64,000 bases of DNA from NCBI RefSeq assembly GCF_000427645.1, contig NZ_KE386571.1, positions 3,672,895 to 3,736,894 on the forward strand. Reading direction: 5' to 3'. Position 1 is the stretch's first letter. The number at the start of each line of letters is the position of its first letter. This DNA is from Sphingomonas phyllosphaerae FA2. Lineage in GTDB: Bacteria; Pseudomonadota; Alphaproteobacteria; Sphingomonadales; Sphingomonadaceae. Below the pieces are notes generated by a model. It worked only from the letters and a program-made list of their open reading frames with translations, was not told the origin of the DNA and made no database searches. The position numbers were made by a program, and so were the translations under genes. This document shows, in pieces, positions 1 through 11,093 of this stretch.

Positions 1-1347
<1,347 letters not shown>

Positions 1348-1474
1348 GAGCACACACCCCCAACAACAGCGTTGGATGCAGGGTGATCACTCACAGCCAG
1401 TAAAACAGTGCATCGATTTGAACCCGTCTCCCCAGCCTTCACAGGCCGGGGATGACACTTTGTGCAGGCTCCAT

Positions 1475-1593
1475 TGCCTGGTGGCCATAGCGTCGGTGAA
1501 CCACCCGATCCCATCCCGAACTCGGACGTGAAACCCCTCTGCGCCAATGGTACTATCGCTCAAGCGATGGAAGAGTAGGTCGCCGCCAGGCAT
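1475..1593 (+). rRNA. 5S ribosomal RNA
   Basis: The sequence shows the typical 5S core, CCCGATCCCATCCCGAACTC, followed by a GGTACTAT segment and a closing stem. The 5' TTGCCTGG pairs with the 3' CCAGGCA. The length of about 119 nt is normal. It lies about 128 nt after the 23S end and 47 nt before the initiator tRNA, the standard alphaproteobacterial rrn order. Ends are estimated from the terminal stem. Confidence 0.93.
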
Positions 1594-1640
1594 TGCAGCT
1601 CGCACAAACACAAGAACCCATCCACAAACACTCACCTCGG

Positions 1641-3380
<1,740 letters not shown>

Positions 3381-3403
3381 CGTCTTTCCTCCTGCAATCT
3401 CCA

Positions 3404-3598
3404 TCATGCTTCCGAAAGAGGGCTAGGTTCTTTCGTTTTTCCGCCTGCGGCGCTGCGCTGGGCGTGGTGTGACCGCGCGATGTCGCGCGCCAGCAGGCGC
3501 GCGAGCGCGATGGCGTGTTCGTGCAGCAGGGGAGATGGCTTGCCCGGCATGCAGGACACGTGGAAAGCGCTAAGCCACAGCGTCTCCAACCTGCCCAC
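3404..3598 (-). CDS. possible small protein upstream of recombinase
   Basis: This 64-residue frame ends at 3404, 24 bases before the recombinase start, so the two could form an operon. The predicted product is basic, with a helical middle (HAIALARLLARDIARS). The start would be GTG at 3598 with no clear ribosome-binding site; an internal ATG at 3550 is an alternative. I recognise no family. The position invites a role as a recombination directionality factor or regulator, but nothing in the sequence proves this. Confidence 0.3.
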   Translation of the reverse strand: MGRLETLWLSAFHVSCMPGKPSPLLHEHAIALARLLARDIARSHHAQRSAAGGKTKEPSPLSEA

Positions 3599-3841
3599 AT
3601 GGTTGCAGCTTCTCTCAACTCGGTATTGGTTGCCGATTGCTAATAAGCTGCGGACGAATTGCCATAGAAAGACGCCCGGACAAGGTTCCCACCCTGCCGC
3701 CGGTTACCTCTGTCGGCCGCAGTGACCCACTTCCCGCCCTTCGGCGGGCGTTTTGGCCTCTCCAGGTTCGGACATTGGTTCATCTACCAAAACGCCGCTT
3801 TGAAGTCGGTTTGGGGAAGATCAATCACGAATGTCGGCGCA
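3599..3841. other. non-coding stretch between recombinase region and IS relic
   Basis: I see no convincing gene here apart from a terminator-like hairpin at 3733-3754. The rest is unrecognised intergenic or degraded sequence. Confidence 0.5.
3733..3754 (+). terminator. rho-independent terminator-like hairpin
   Basis: CCCGCC at 3733-3738 pairs with GGCGGG at 3743-3748 around a CTTC-type loop and is followed by CGTTTT. It reads as a plus-strand terminator although no plus-strand gene directly precedes it. It may be left over from sequence displaced by the island or from a lost gene. Confidence 0.55.
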
Positions 3842-4204
3842 TCAAAAGGCCGAGCGCCGGATTGAACCGTCGCCGCAGCCGATCAGGCGGCCGAAATTCC
3901 TTTTTTCCAGGCTCGATGCCGTGCGGTGCGCCTTCAGGTAAATCGCATCAATCATCGCCGTCTCTGGCGCGGTCTCTGCTGCTGCGAGACCTTTCATGGT
4001 GCGGAGGAAGACCCGCCGTTCACCCCAGCGCCTCCGCGGACCATACGCGATCGGTGCGTCACACCAGCGCAGTCCGTTGCGATCGACGAAAATGATGCCA
4101 CTGAGCATCCGTCAGTCATTGACCCGCAGCTTGCCATGGCTTTTGGAGAGATACAGTTTCAGGCGCGCCATCTGCTCATCAGTCAACCAGTACAGGTCGC
4201 TCAT
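3842..4204 (-). pseudogene. IS5-family transposase relic (nonsense, internal deletion, truncated)
   Basis: The frame starts MSDLYWLTDEQMARLKLYL at 4204, the start of IS5-family transposases of the type that continue SKSHGKPRVDDRRVLSGIIF. A TGA at 4112-4114 replaces an expected Arg codon, after VND and before RMLSGIIFVDRNGLRWCDAP in the same frame. Several residues are missing between YGP and RRWGE. The MIDAIYLKAHRTASSL segment is recognisable, then similarity ends at about 3842. The catalytic DDE set cannot be complete. It is therefore a dead insertion-sequence remnant; I could not define its inverted repeats. Confidence 0.85.
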
Positions 4205-4512
4205 CCATGGTTTCGCTGCGGAGCCTGAATCGCACCGCCACGCCCTCATCGACGGGTCCTGACTCTGGAAGCAACGCGGGAGGATCAGCAGACGCGCCAG
4301 CCTTTGCCCCGCCGCAGGGCCCGGTCCAAAGAAATCCATCGAGCCGTCGTAAAAAGACGGTCGCGTCACGCTGCCAGCGCCCGCGGCCGCACCCCAAAGT
4401 TGGCGGAAGCGCGCGAGATGATCAGTCACCGCCTTCCGACGTTCCCATCAAAGGTATAAAACGGGGTGACAACGTGCTCGGCATTAGTCTTGCAGCCTCG
4501 ACCAGCGTCCAA
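4205..4512. other. unassigned stretch upstream of IS relic
   Basis: Open frames cross this region on both strands, but none has a recognisable domain or a ribosome-binding site. It may include the remaining end of the degraded insertion sequence. Confidence 0.4.
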
Positions 4513-4740
4513 TTAGACGTTGGAACTTCGCTCGCTTTCGAGCGAGGTGAGGATGTCGTCACGAAGAGCTTCGGCCGCTGCGATCCAACGCGCCGCCTCG
4601 GACATCAGCCTTTCGTGACCACCACGATCGGCCGTGTCGCGGATGCCGCGCAACCCGAGCGTCAGGTCGTATATATCTCGTGCGGACGTCTCGAGGTCGC
4701 TGACCCGCAGGTCCTTCAGGTAAACCAATTCATCCTCCAT
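4513..4740 (-). CDS. hypothetical small helical protein
   Basis: This is a protein of 75 residues from the ATG at 4740 (80 if the ATG at 4755 is used), acidic and strongly helical in composition (EAARWIAAAEALRDDILTSL). I recognise no family. It is divergent from McrB (start 4888), leaving about 147 bases that could hold the promoters of both. GAGGA directly precedes the inner ATG. The amino-acid composition looks like a real protein, but support is limited to that. Confidence 0.4.
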   Translation of the reverse strand: MEDELVYLKDLRVSDLETSARDIYDLTLGLRGIRDTADRGGHERLMSEAARWIAAAEALRDDILTSLESERSSNV

Positions 4741-4887
4741 TCCTCGGCTGAGCATAGCCCGCTACCGGTCCATTGCCGACACGGTCGTTATTTACACTTC
4801 AAGTTCTCGTCTGGAACGACCCGCTTCCCCGTACCGCAGCAGGCTCGTAGGCTGTGAACAGACGGCAGAATAGACCTGGAGCAACCT

Positions 4888-7101
4888 GTGACCGAAACTT
4901 CCGCATCGGAACTCACCAAGCTCTTCGACGGGCGGTTCCGGACCATGCTGGACACGGACTGGTCGTCCTGGCGGGACGCCTACGTCCAGCAGGTACGCAC
5001 CGTGCAGGAGGCGGACGAGAAGACGTGGTCGCACCCGAAGTTCCAACAGATCCTCTGGGACGATCCCTCCGTGTCCAGCATCGGCCCAGGCCAGTCGGTC
5101 ACCCTCGTCAGCGCCTACAACGACAGGAGCCTTGCCGCCGTCCTATTCCAGGCGCGCGGCTCGATCGAAGGTCTGCCGCTCGACCAGCGCGGCGCAGCGC
5201 TGGACGATCTCTACCAGAGCGTTCTAACGCAGGTGCACCCACGCTACACGCCACGTCGACCCAAGGCGCGGCTTGCGCGGATGCTGGCCGCGATGTTCCC
5301 CGGCGACGTGACGTGTCTAATGGACGCACCCCGGGTGTGGGCCGCGCAGCGCCTCCTTGGCGCGCAGCGTCTGTCCGGCGACTTCATGGCCCAGCATCCG
5401 TCGATCAAGGCGAAGCTGCGTGACGCGCTGGGTCGGGCGTCCGATGTCGTTGGCGAAGTCGAGCAGTCCATGTTCGCCTGGTTCCTGTGGGAGGAGTTCG
5501 CGAACACGCCCGACAAAGGCGCCGTCGCCACCCAGACCACCGACAGGCGGGCGAACGCCGTGCCTGCCTTCTCGCTCCTGCCCGCAAATGCCCAGCGGCG
5601 CAGCCTCGCCTGCGTCAAGGACAACGTCCCCCTGCTCATGGCCATGGTCCGCGAGGCCGAACAGGGCATCAACCGCGAGGATCTCGTAGGCATCATCCTC
5701 GGCGAGGCGACCCAGCTGAACGCCAGCTCCGCCGGCAACATGATCTCGCAGGCGATGGGCGGTTTAGGGCTTCTACGGCTGGAGGGCAGCACCTACCGAC
5801 CGACCGAACGCGGACAGGAGATGCTGACGGCCTCAGAACCGACAAATGTGCTCAGAGGACCGCTGATCGGGCGCGTCTTCGGGATGGGACATCTCCTCCG
5901 GATGGTCCAGCGGGAGCCGGCCAAGCTCCGCCCCATCGACATCTCGACGAGGCTGAAGGACCTCGTCCCGACGTGGACGTCCACGCAGCCCGGATCTTAC
6001 ATCTTCGCCTGGGCGAAGATCGCCGGCCTCGTCCAGGTCGAGGAAGGGCCGGGCGGCGGCCGCGTCAGCCTGACGGAGGACGGGGAAGACTATGCCGCCG
6101 CGCTGCCCGACGACTTTGAGGAGCGCTGGATCATCGAGCCGCAGGAAGATGCGGCCGTCGAGCAACCTGCCGCCACCCCGGAACTGCAACCGCAATCACG
6201 CGGCCAGACGCCATCCTATGGACCGGACGACATCATCGCCGATGGTTGTTTCATGGAGCGTGATGCCGTCGTGGCCGCGGTCGAACTCCTGCGCCGCAAG
6301 AAGAACCTAATCCTCCAGGGGCCTCCCGGCACGGGCAAGACCTGGCTCGCCAAGAGGCTCGGCTTCGCGCTGCTCGGCGCCCGCGATCCCGAACGGCTAA
6401 CCGCTGTTCAGTTCCAGCCCTCGCTCTCCTACGAGGACTTCGTGCGCGGCTGGCGACCCGACGGCGCTGGCGGGCTGCAGCTCGCCGACGGCGTATTACT
6501 CGACGCGGTCTCCGCCGCCCGCGCGGAACCTACACGGCCATTCGTGATCGTCATCGAGGAGATCAACCGGGGCAATCCGGCCCAAATCCTCGGCGAAATG
6601 CTGACGCTGATCGAGGACAGCAAGCGCAGCCCGGCCGAGGCGCTCCGTCTGACCTACCCCCGCACTGTCGGGGAACGCGTGCACGTTCCGGAGAACCTCT
6701 ACATCATTGGCACCATGAACCTCGCGGACAGGTCGCTCGCGCTGGTCGACCTTGCACTGCGCCGGCGGTTTGCCTTTATCTCTCTGAAGCCTTCGCTGAA
6801 CAAGGCGTGGCGCTCCTGGACGACTGGCATGGGATGTTCCCCGGAAATCGTCGACGGAATCGCGGCGCGGCTGGGGGCCCTCAACGACGCGATCACCGAC
6901 GACCGCACCCTTGGCGAGCAGTTCCAGGTGGGGCACAGCTTCGTGACGCCACTCGCGGCACCGGGGCCCGCCGACGAGGACTGGCGGGACTGGTTTATCG
7001 AGACCGTCGACGCCGAGGTCGGGCCGCTGCTGCGTGAGTATTGGTACGACCGGCCCGATGAGGCGGAGAACCACATCAGCAAGCTGCTGGCCGGTCTCTA
7101 A
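4888..7101 (+). CDS. mcrB: McrB-like AAA+ GTPase of a type IV (McrBC) restriction system
   Basis: This 737-residue motor and recognition subunit of a modified-DNA restriction system should bind modified DNA through its N-terminus and translocate with nucleotide hydrolysis to activate McrC. The AAA+ core shows Walker A GPPGTGKT at 478-485 and a Walker B-like segment FVIVIEEINRGN at 552-563. It also has the McrB signature GTMNLADRS from 608 and an arginine-finger segment LRRRF. The roughly 450-residue N-terminal part is unlike E. coli McrB and probably sets specificity. The GTG start at 4888 is backed by CTGGAG just upstream. The McrC gene follows after three bases, so the two are almost certainly cotranscribed. 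Whether it prefers GTP cannot be read with certainty. Confidence 0.9.
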   Translation: MTETSASELTKLFDGRFRTMLDTDWSSWRDAYVQQVRTVQEADEKTWSHPKFQQILWDDPSVSSIGPGQSVTLVSAYNDRSLAAVLFQARGSIEGLPLDQRGAALDDLYQSVLTQVHPRYTPRRPKARLARMLAAMFPGDVTCLMDAPRVWAAQRLLGAQRLSGDFMAQHPSIKAKLRDALGRASDVVGEVEQSMFAWFLWEEFANTPDKGAVATQTTDRRANAVPAFSLLPANAQRRSLACVKDNVPLLMAMVREAEQGINREDLVGIILGEATQLNASSAGNMISQAMGGLGLLRLEGSTYRPTERGQEMLTASEPTNVLRGPLIGRVFGMGHLLRMVQREPAKLRPIDISTRLKDLVPTWTSTQPGSYIFAWAKIAGLVQVEEGPGGGRVSLTEDGEDYAAALPDDFEERWIIEPQEDAAVEQPAATPELQPQSRGQTPSYGPDDIIADGCFMERDAVVAAVELLRRKKNLILQGPPGTGKTWLAKRLGFALLGARDPERLTAVQFQPSLSYEDFVRGWRPDGAGGLQLADGVLLDAVSAARAEPTRPFVIVIEEINRGNPAQILGEMLTLIEDSKRSPAEALRLTYPRTVGERVHVPENLYIIGTMNLADRSLALVDLALRRRFAFISLKPSLNKAWRSWTTGMGCSPEIVDGIAARLGALNDAITDDRTLGEQFQVGHSFVTPLAAPGPADEDWRDWFIETVDAEVGPLLREYWYDRPDEAENHISKLLAGL

Positions 7102-7104
7102 ACG

Positions 7105-8223
7105 GTGGACGCGCACGCGGTAGGAACCGGTGCGGCATGGCGCAGCCATGTCGGCATTCCCGTCCGCAATCTCTGGATGCTGCTCGTCTACGCGTCCGAC
7201 CTCGCCGGCTTCGGGGAGGCACTCGAGGCGGGGGTGGATGGAGACGCGGAGCTCAACGATCTGCTGGCCCGCCTGCTCACCGTCGTCGTGGAGCGAAGGC
7301 TCAGACGCAGCCTGTCGCGCGGATACGTCGACCGGCGGGAGGCGCTCCCGCGGGTGCGTGGCCGCATCGACTGGCTGCAGACGGAACGCGGCATGCTGCT
7401 TCGCCGCGGTATGGTGATGTGCCGCTACCAGGACCTGACGCAGAACACTCCGCGCAATAGGCTCGTAAGGGTGGCGCTGGAGCAGATGTCGCGGCGCGTA
7501 CACAACTCGGATCTGGCGGCGGACTGCCGACAGCTGGCCGGCGTGCTTGCGGCAGCCGGGGTGGTCACGGCGTTGCCGACGCGGGCAGAGATGTCCCGAG
7601 ACCGCATCGCGCGGCACGACTCCGACGACAGGCTGATGGTGGCTGCCTCGCGGCTGGCGCTGGACCTGGTACTGCCCAGCGAGGCTGGCGACGATGGTTA
7701 CGCAACGAGGCTTCAGCGAGACGAGACACTGCTCAGGATCATCTTCGAAAAGGCCGTCGCTGGCCTGTACCGACACGAGCTTCACGGGCGGGATGGCTGG
7801 CGCGTGAATGCACAAAAGTCCCTCTACTGGCAGGCCAAGCAACCGACATCAGGGATGACCGGCCGCCTCCCGTCTATGACCGCCGACATCGTCCTCGAGC
7901 GGGGATCGCGGCGCATCGTCGTCGACACCAAGTTCACGAACGCGCTCAAGCCACGGCAGTACGGGGGTTCCGGTTTCGACAGCGGCCACATCTACCAGAT
8001 CTACGCGTACCTGCGATCACAGGCCGGGAACGGCGACGACGTCGCCGACGCGGCAGAAGGCATCCTGCTCTATCCTGCCGTCGACGAGGTGATGGACGAG
8101 GCCGTCACCATCCAGGACCACCGCCTGCGGTTCGTGGCGGTGGACCTCTCCCTGCGGTCGGCAGAGCTGCGCAAGTCTCTGCTGGATGCGGTGCGCGGGC
8201 CGGCAGCAACCAATCCAGACTGA
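7105..8223 (+). CDS. mcrC: McrC-like restriction endonuclease subunit
   Basis: This 372-residue nuclease subunit of the McrBC pair has a typical McrC N-terminus (GIPVRNLWMLLVYASDL, then RLLTVVVERRLRRSLSRGY). The C-terminal PD-(D/E)XK core has Asp261 in MTADIVLE and Asp274-Thr-Lys276 in VVDTKF; the DTK variant is normal for this family. The start codon is GTG, three bases after the McrB stop, so translation is likely coupled. Together with McrB it should cut incoming DNA carrying modified cytosines, including some phage DNA. Confidence 0.9.
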   Translation: MDAHAVGTGAAWRSHVGIPVRNLWMLLVYASDLAGFGEALEAGVDGDAELNDLLARLLTVVVERRLRRSLSRGYVDRREALPRVRGRIDWLQTERGMLLRRGMVMCRYQDLTQNTPRNRLVRVALEQMSRRVHNSDLAADCRQLAGVLAAAGVVTALPTRAEMSRDRIARHDSDDRLMVAASRLALDLVLPSEAGDDGYATRLQRDETLLRIIFEKAVAGLYRHELHGRDGWRVNAQKSLYWQAKQPTSGMTGRLPSMTADIVLERGSRRIVVDTKFTNALKPRQYGGSGFDSGHIYQIYAYLRSQAGNGDDVADAAEGILLYPAVDEVMDEAVTIQDHRLRFVAVDLSLRSAELRKSLLDAVRGPAATNPD

Positions 8224-8269
8224 ACCGCTCGCACGAGCGGTATGAGAGCACAAAGGGTGGTGAAAGGCC

Positions 8270-8401
8270 GTGGTACTGTTCGCTGAGAACGACGACGGCG
8301 TGGACGCCGACGCAGATGACCTGAATGGTAGCGAGCTTGCCAGTGCCGGCTACGAGGAACTGACGTTCGACCCTGAGACTGTGGTCATCACACAAGGCTG
8401 A
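8270..8401 (+). CDS. possible acidic 43-residue protein downstream of McrC
   Basis: A GTG-initiated frame begins 46 bases after McrC and gives a strongly acidic peptide (residues 5-18: AENDDGVDADADDL). An in-frame stop just upstream fixes the longest form. AAAGG lies a few bases before the GTG but is close to it. The acidity would suit a DNA mimic or a regulator of the nuclease next door, but this is speculation from composition and position only. It could be a chance frame. Confidence 0.3.
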   Translation: MVLFAENDDGVDADADDLNGSELASAGYEELTFDPETVVITQG

Positions 8402-8810
8402 TTTCCGCTCTCCGCACGCTAGTTTCAAGCGATTGACTGTGCCATCTTCTAATCGGCTTCTCTCTTGCCACCCATGAGAGTGGCTCTCGCCCCAGCCTCC
8501 AGCGCATTCGACCCAAAAACAATCGTTCGGCGGCTTCCTTACCGTTCCCATCTTCAGACGCCCATTCATCTGCACCGACCTCGTTCGACCCAGTTCATCA
8601 TTGTGCAGACCTGCTTGAGCGCGAAATTTCCGCAAAGTTGGTTTCGTAACCTCCGACCCGCTCTTGCCTGGACCATCGAGAGGAGAAAGGCCTTTTCCAC
8701 GATCGCGACGCGGCTGGTCAGCCGCCTTCTCCTCATGCCTTCCGCTTGCGGGCGCGTTCGGCGCGCTGTACGCCGAGAGCGGCAGGAACTATTGATCTGG
8801 AGGAAATGAG
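8402..8810. other. intergenic, no recognised gene
   Basis: About 400 bases with only long overlapping frames on both strands, none with a domain or start signal I trust. It presumably carries the promoter for the membrane/nuclease-like pair at 8811-9757. I see nothing else definite. Confidence 0.5.
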
Positions 8811-9206
8811 TTGCACCGGGTGCTAGTGGGCATATTTCCGCTGCTGCTTGTCTTTTTCGAGATGGGCGTCCGCTTTCTTTTGCAGAAAGATGTCTTTGAG
8901 TTTGTTGGCCCGACCCTCTGCGTGGCTGCACTTTCATTCTTAGTGCCATTGACGCGTGTAAAACGCCGCAAGGTCGTGGCATCAGGCCAAGGAAATAAAG
9001 TAGCCTACTACGAAGATCATGATTTTGTACAGCTTGTCTTGATTATTCTGTTTATCTTTCTTCTATTATGGGGTGTATCTTTCTTCCTGTCCGTACAGCC
9101 GCCTAATAAAGTTTTAACTATAATCCATGTACCGGTCCACGCTGCCATTGGTGCCGCGCTATACGTTAGCAGCGTTTATCTCACTTACCTGAAGGATAGA
9201 CGATGA
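8811..9206 (+). CDS. small four-helix membrane protein
   Basis: This 131-residue integral membrane protein has four hydrophobic segments at about 5-24, 28-47, 72-94 and 105-127, with a basic loop (TRVKRRK) after the second. The start is TTG, with GGAGG 7 nt upstream; a nearby ATG is in another frame. The coding sequence is visibly less GC-rich than its neighbours, which suggests transfer. It overlaps the next gene by four bases (ATGA), so the two are translationally coupled. I recognise no family. Partnered with a PD-(D/E)XK-like protein inside a defence island, it may anchor or sense for that protein. Confidence 0.7.
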   Translation: MHRVLVGIFPLLLVFFEMGVRFLLQKDVFEFVGPTLCVAALSFLVPLTRVKRRKVVASGQGNKVAYYEDHDFVQLVLIILFIFLLLWGVSFFLSVQPPNKVLTIIHVPVHAAIGAALYVSSVYLTYLKDRR

Positions 9207-9757
9207 GCGTCTCTGGATTCCTAGCGACGGTTGCGCCCCCCCTGCTTGCTTCGGTCGCGTCGCTACTCGCGAAGAGAGCACTAGACTATCTGCCAAACGG
9301 ATTTTTCTTGTTTGGAACTCGCAATCTGAAGGTCACCTTGCCAGGCGGTAAATCCGAATATCTGCTAAGACGTCAGAGCAGTCCGGAAGCCTTATCAAAC
9401 GCTCTTGCGGAGTATCTAGCTTACGAAGCGGTCGTACAAGCCGCGCTTCGACAAGCAGGTCCTGTCAACACTGACGTTCGAGATATTCCTGACAAGGCCG
9501 ATTTCAAAGTGAGCGTTGCTGGAAAGACGTTCCTCGTCGAGGCCAAGACGCATCCTGAGGCTGTGACCGGACGTGAGCTGCGCGCTCTACTTGTAGCCGA
9601 ACCCGCCGATGGACTCGTTCTTGTAACACCTGAGGCTCTCGCGACATCTCGTCGTGAAAGGATTTTGGCGGAGAGCGGTGGTATTGTCAGGTTTGTCAGT
9701 GGAAAAGACATCGCTACACTGGAAGGGCAACTCGCGGCATCTTTTCAATATCTATGA
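9203..9757 (+). CDS. membrane-anchored PD-(D/E)XK-like protein
   Basis: This is a 184-residue protein with one hydrophobic N-terminal segment at about 5-24. Its core carries a restriction-endonuclease-like motif: Asp100 in KADFKVSV, then Glu113-Ala-Lys115 in FLVEAKTH. The spacing suits a PD-(D/E)XK fold (D, beta-hairpin, ExK), so a nuclease role is plausible. The ATG overlaps the stop of the upstream membrane gene, indicating a two-gene unit. I do not recognise the family by name. Alternatives are a nuclease-fold protein without activity or a protein-binding module. GC content is lower than in flanking genes. Confidence 0.7.
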   Translation: MSVSGFLATVAPPLLASVASLLAKRALDYLPNGFFLFGTRNLKVTLPGGKSEYLLRRQSSPEALSNALAEYLAYEAVVQAALRQAGPVNTDVRDIPDKADFKVSVAGKTFLVEAKTHPEAVTGRELRALLVAEPADGLVLVTPEALATSRRERILAESGGIVRFVSGKDIATLEGQLAASFQYL

Positions 9758-10049
9758 GGATGGCGTTCTGGCTGCTAAAGTCGCTTCACAGGGTCAATTG
9801 AAGCCGATCTCAGCCCGCTAGCCGGCTCGACCCATATTCAGTCACTCAGGGCACCTAGGGCACTCCCCGAAAGCGGACGCTCATTAATCCTGTTGGGTTG
9901 GGCTTTTCAGCAGTCGCGGACTGCCGCGCTGAACGGGCGAATGTTGGACGAAGCCGCCATTCCCATCTGCAAGCGGCAATGGCATGTTTGCTAGCGTCGG
10001 TCGTTGCGGCTTCTCGGCCTATGTTCTACATATGTCCTGGGGAGGACCA

Positions 10050-11093
10050 ATGGCATTCTTGTCAAACGATGAGCTCGAGTCCCTGACGATCGAACAGAGC
10101 GTGTTTCATATCGTCGGGCCGGGACCGGAGCATTTTCAGCTCCTGGCGGCGTTCGACGCGACGCCCCATGCTTCGTTCTTTCTCAGCCGTATTAGGTCCA
10201 TCAACAGCGGCAACCGTTACACGTTCCTAAGCGACGCCGCCGTGCGGACCAAACTCGCGCGCATCGATAGCGACGCGAGTGCCTTTCAGGAAGAAAGCGA
10301 GCAGCTCGCCGAGGCTTTCGACCAGGGCCATCGCGGTAGCTCGGCCGTTGGCGCCTTCCTACTCTTCGTTCTCCGTTGCCAGTCGGGACCGCTGTTCGCC
10401 CTCCTGAAGTTCGAGGACGAAAAGGTGCTGAGCTACGCCATCGCTGATGGCCAGTCAGGCAAGCCAAAACCGACATTTGGCGAGATTGAACGCACCTTCG
10501 TCCAGAACCGCAACGCTTTGCAGAAGGCCGCGCTCGTCCGGCTCGGAAGTGAGCAGGACGAGGTGTGCGTCGTCGACCGGCAAAACCCGCAGCGGCCGGC
10601 CGCCTATTTCGAGCAGTTCCTCGGTGTCCGCCGGATGCGAACCGAGGACGAGCTGACCAAGAAGCTGATCGACGTCACGCGCACGATCGCGCGCAAGCAT
10701 AAGGACAAGCTGCCGCCCGACACCGTCGCCACGCTGTCGAAACGTCTCTACGATGCAAGCCAGTCCGGCGGCTCCGTCAATGGCGAGAAGATCGAGGACT
10801 GGTTCAAGAGCATCGTCGGGCCGCTACCCGACGATAGCCCGGTTCTTGCGGACCTCAAAAACCATCTCAAACGCGAGGGTATGTCGGGCGAGTCATTCGT
10901 GCTCAAGCAGGGTGCCGTGCCTGCGCCCCGCAACCGGCGCGTTGAAACGGTGAGTGGCATCCGGCTGACCTTCCCGGTCGACTTGCAGGCTTCGATCGTG
11001 AAGGTGGACCGCGCGAAGGGCGAGATCACCATCAAAGACCAGATCACCATCGATGACTACGACCTTGAAACCTCTAATAGACCTCGCGCGTGA
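10050..11093 (+). CDS. nucleoid-associated protein (NA37/NdpA-type)
   Basis: This 347-residue protein resembles the 37-kDa nucleoid-associated family (NdpA/YejK-like, NA37). It has an N-terminal HIVGP...HFQLLAAFD segment, a central FFLSRIRSINSGNRYTF segment, and a conserved ERTFVQNRNALQKAALVRL stretch. YejK-type proteins bind DNA and associate with topoisomerases; divergent members also occur beside defence genes. I chose the ATG at 10050 (MAFLSNDELE) because GGAGG lies just upstream; the longer frame from 9984 has no such site. It overlaps the following membrane-protein gene by about 40 bases, which points to one operon. The family call rests on remembered patterns, not a search. Confidence 0.65.
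   Translation: MAFLSNDELESLTIEQSVFHIVGPGPEHFQLLAAFDATPHASFFLSRIRSINSGNRYTFLSDAAVRTKLARIDSDASAFQEESEQLAEAFDQGHRGSSAVGAFLLFVLRCQSGPLFALLKFEDEKVLSYAIADGQSGKPKPTFGEIERTFVQNRNALQKAALVRLGSEQDEVCVVDRQNPQRPAAYFEQFLGVRRMRTEDELTKKLIDVTRTIARKHKDKLPPDTVATLSKRLYDASQSGGSVNGEKIEDWFKSIVGPLPDDSPVLADLKNHLKREGMSGESFVLKQGAVPAPRNRRVETVSGIRLTFPVDLQASIVKVDRAKGEITIKDQITIDDYDLETSNRPRA

Noticed and set aside
6496..7842. 448-residue minus-strand frame across McrB and McrC
   Set aside because: It is the complement of two well-supported genes and has no recognisable domain.
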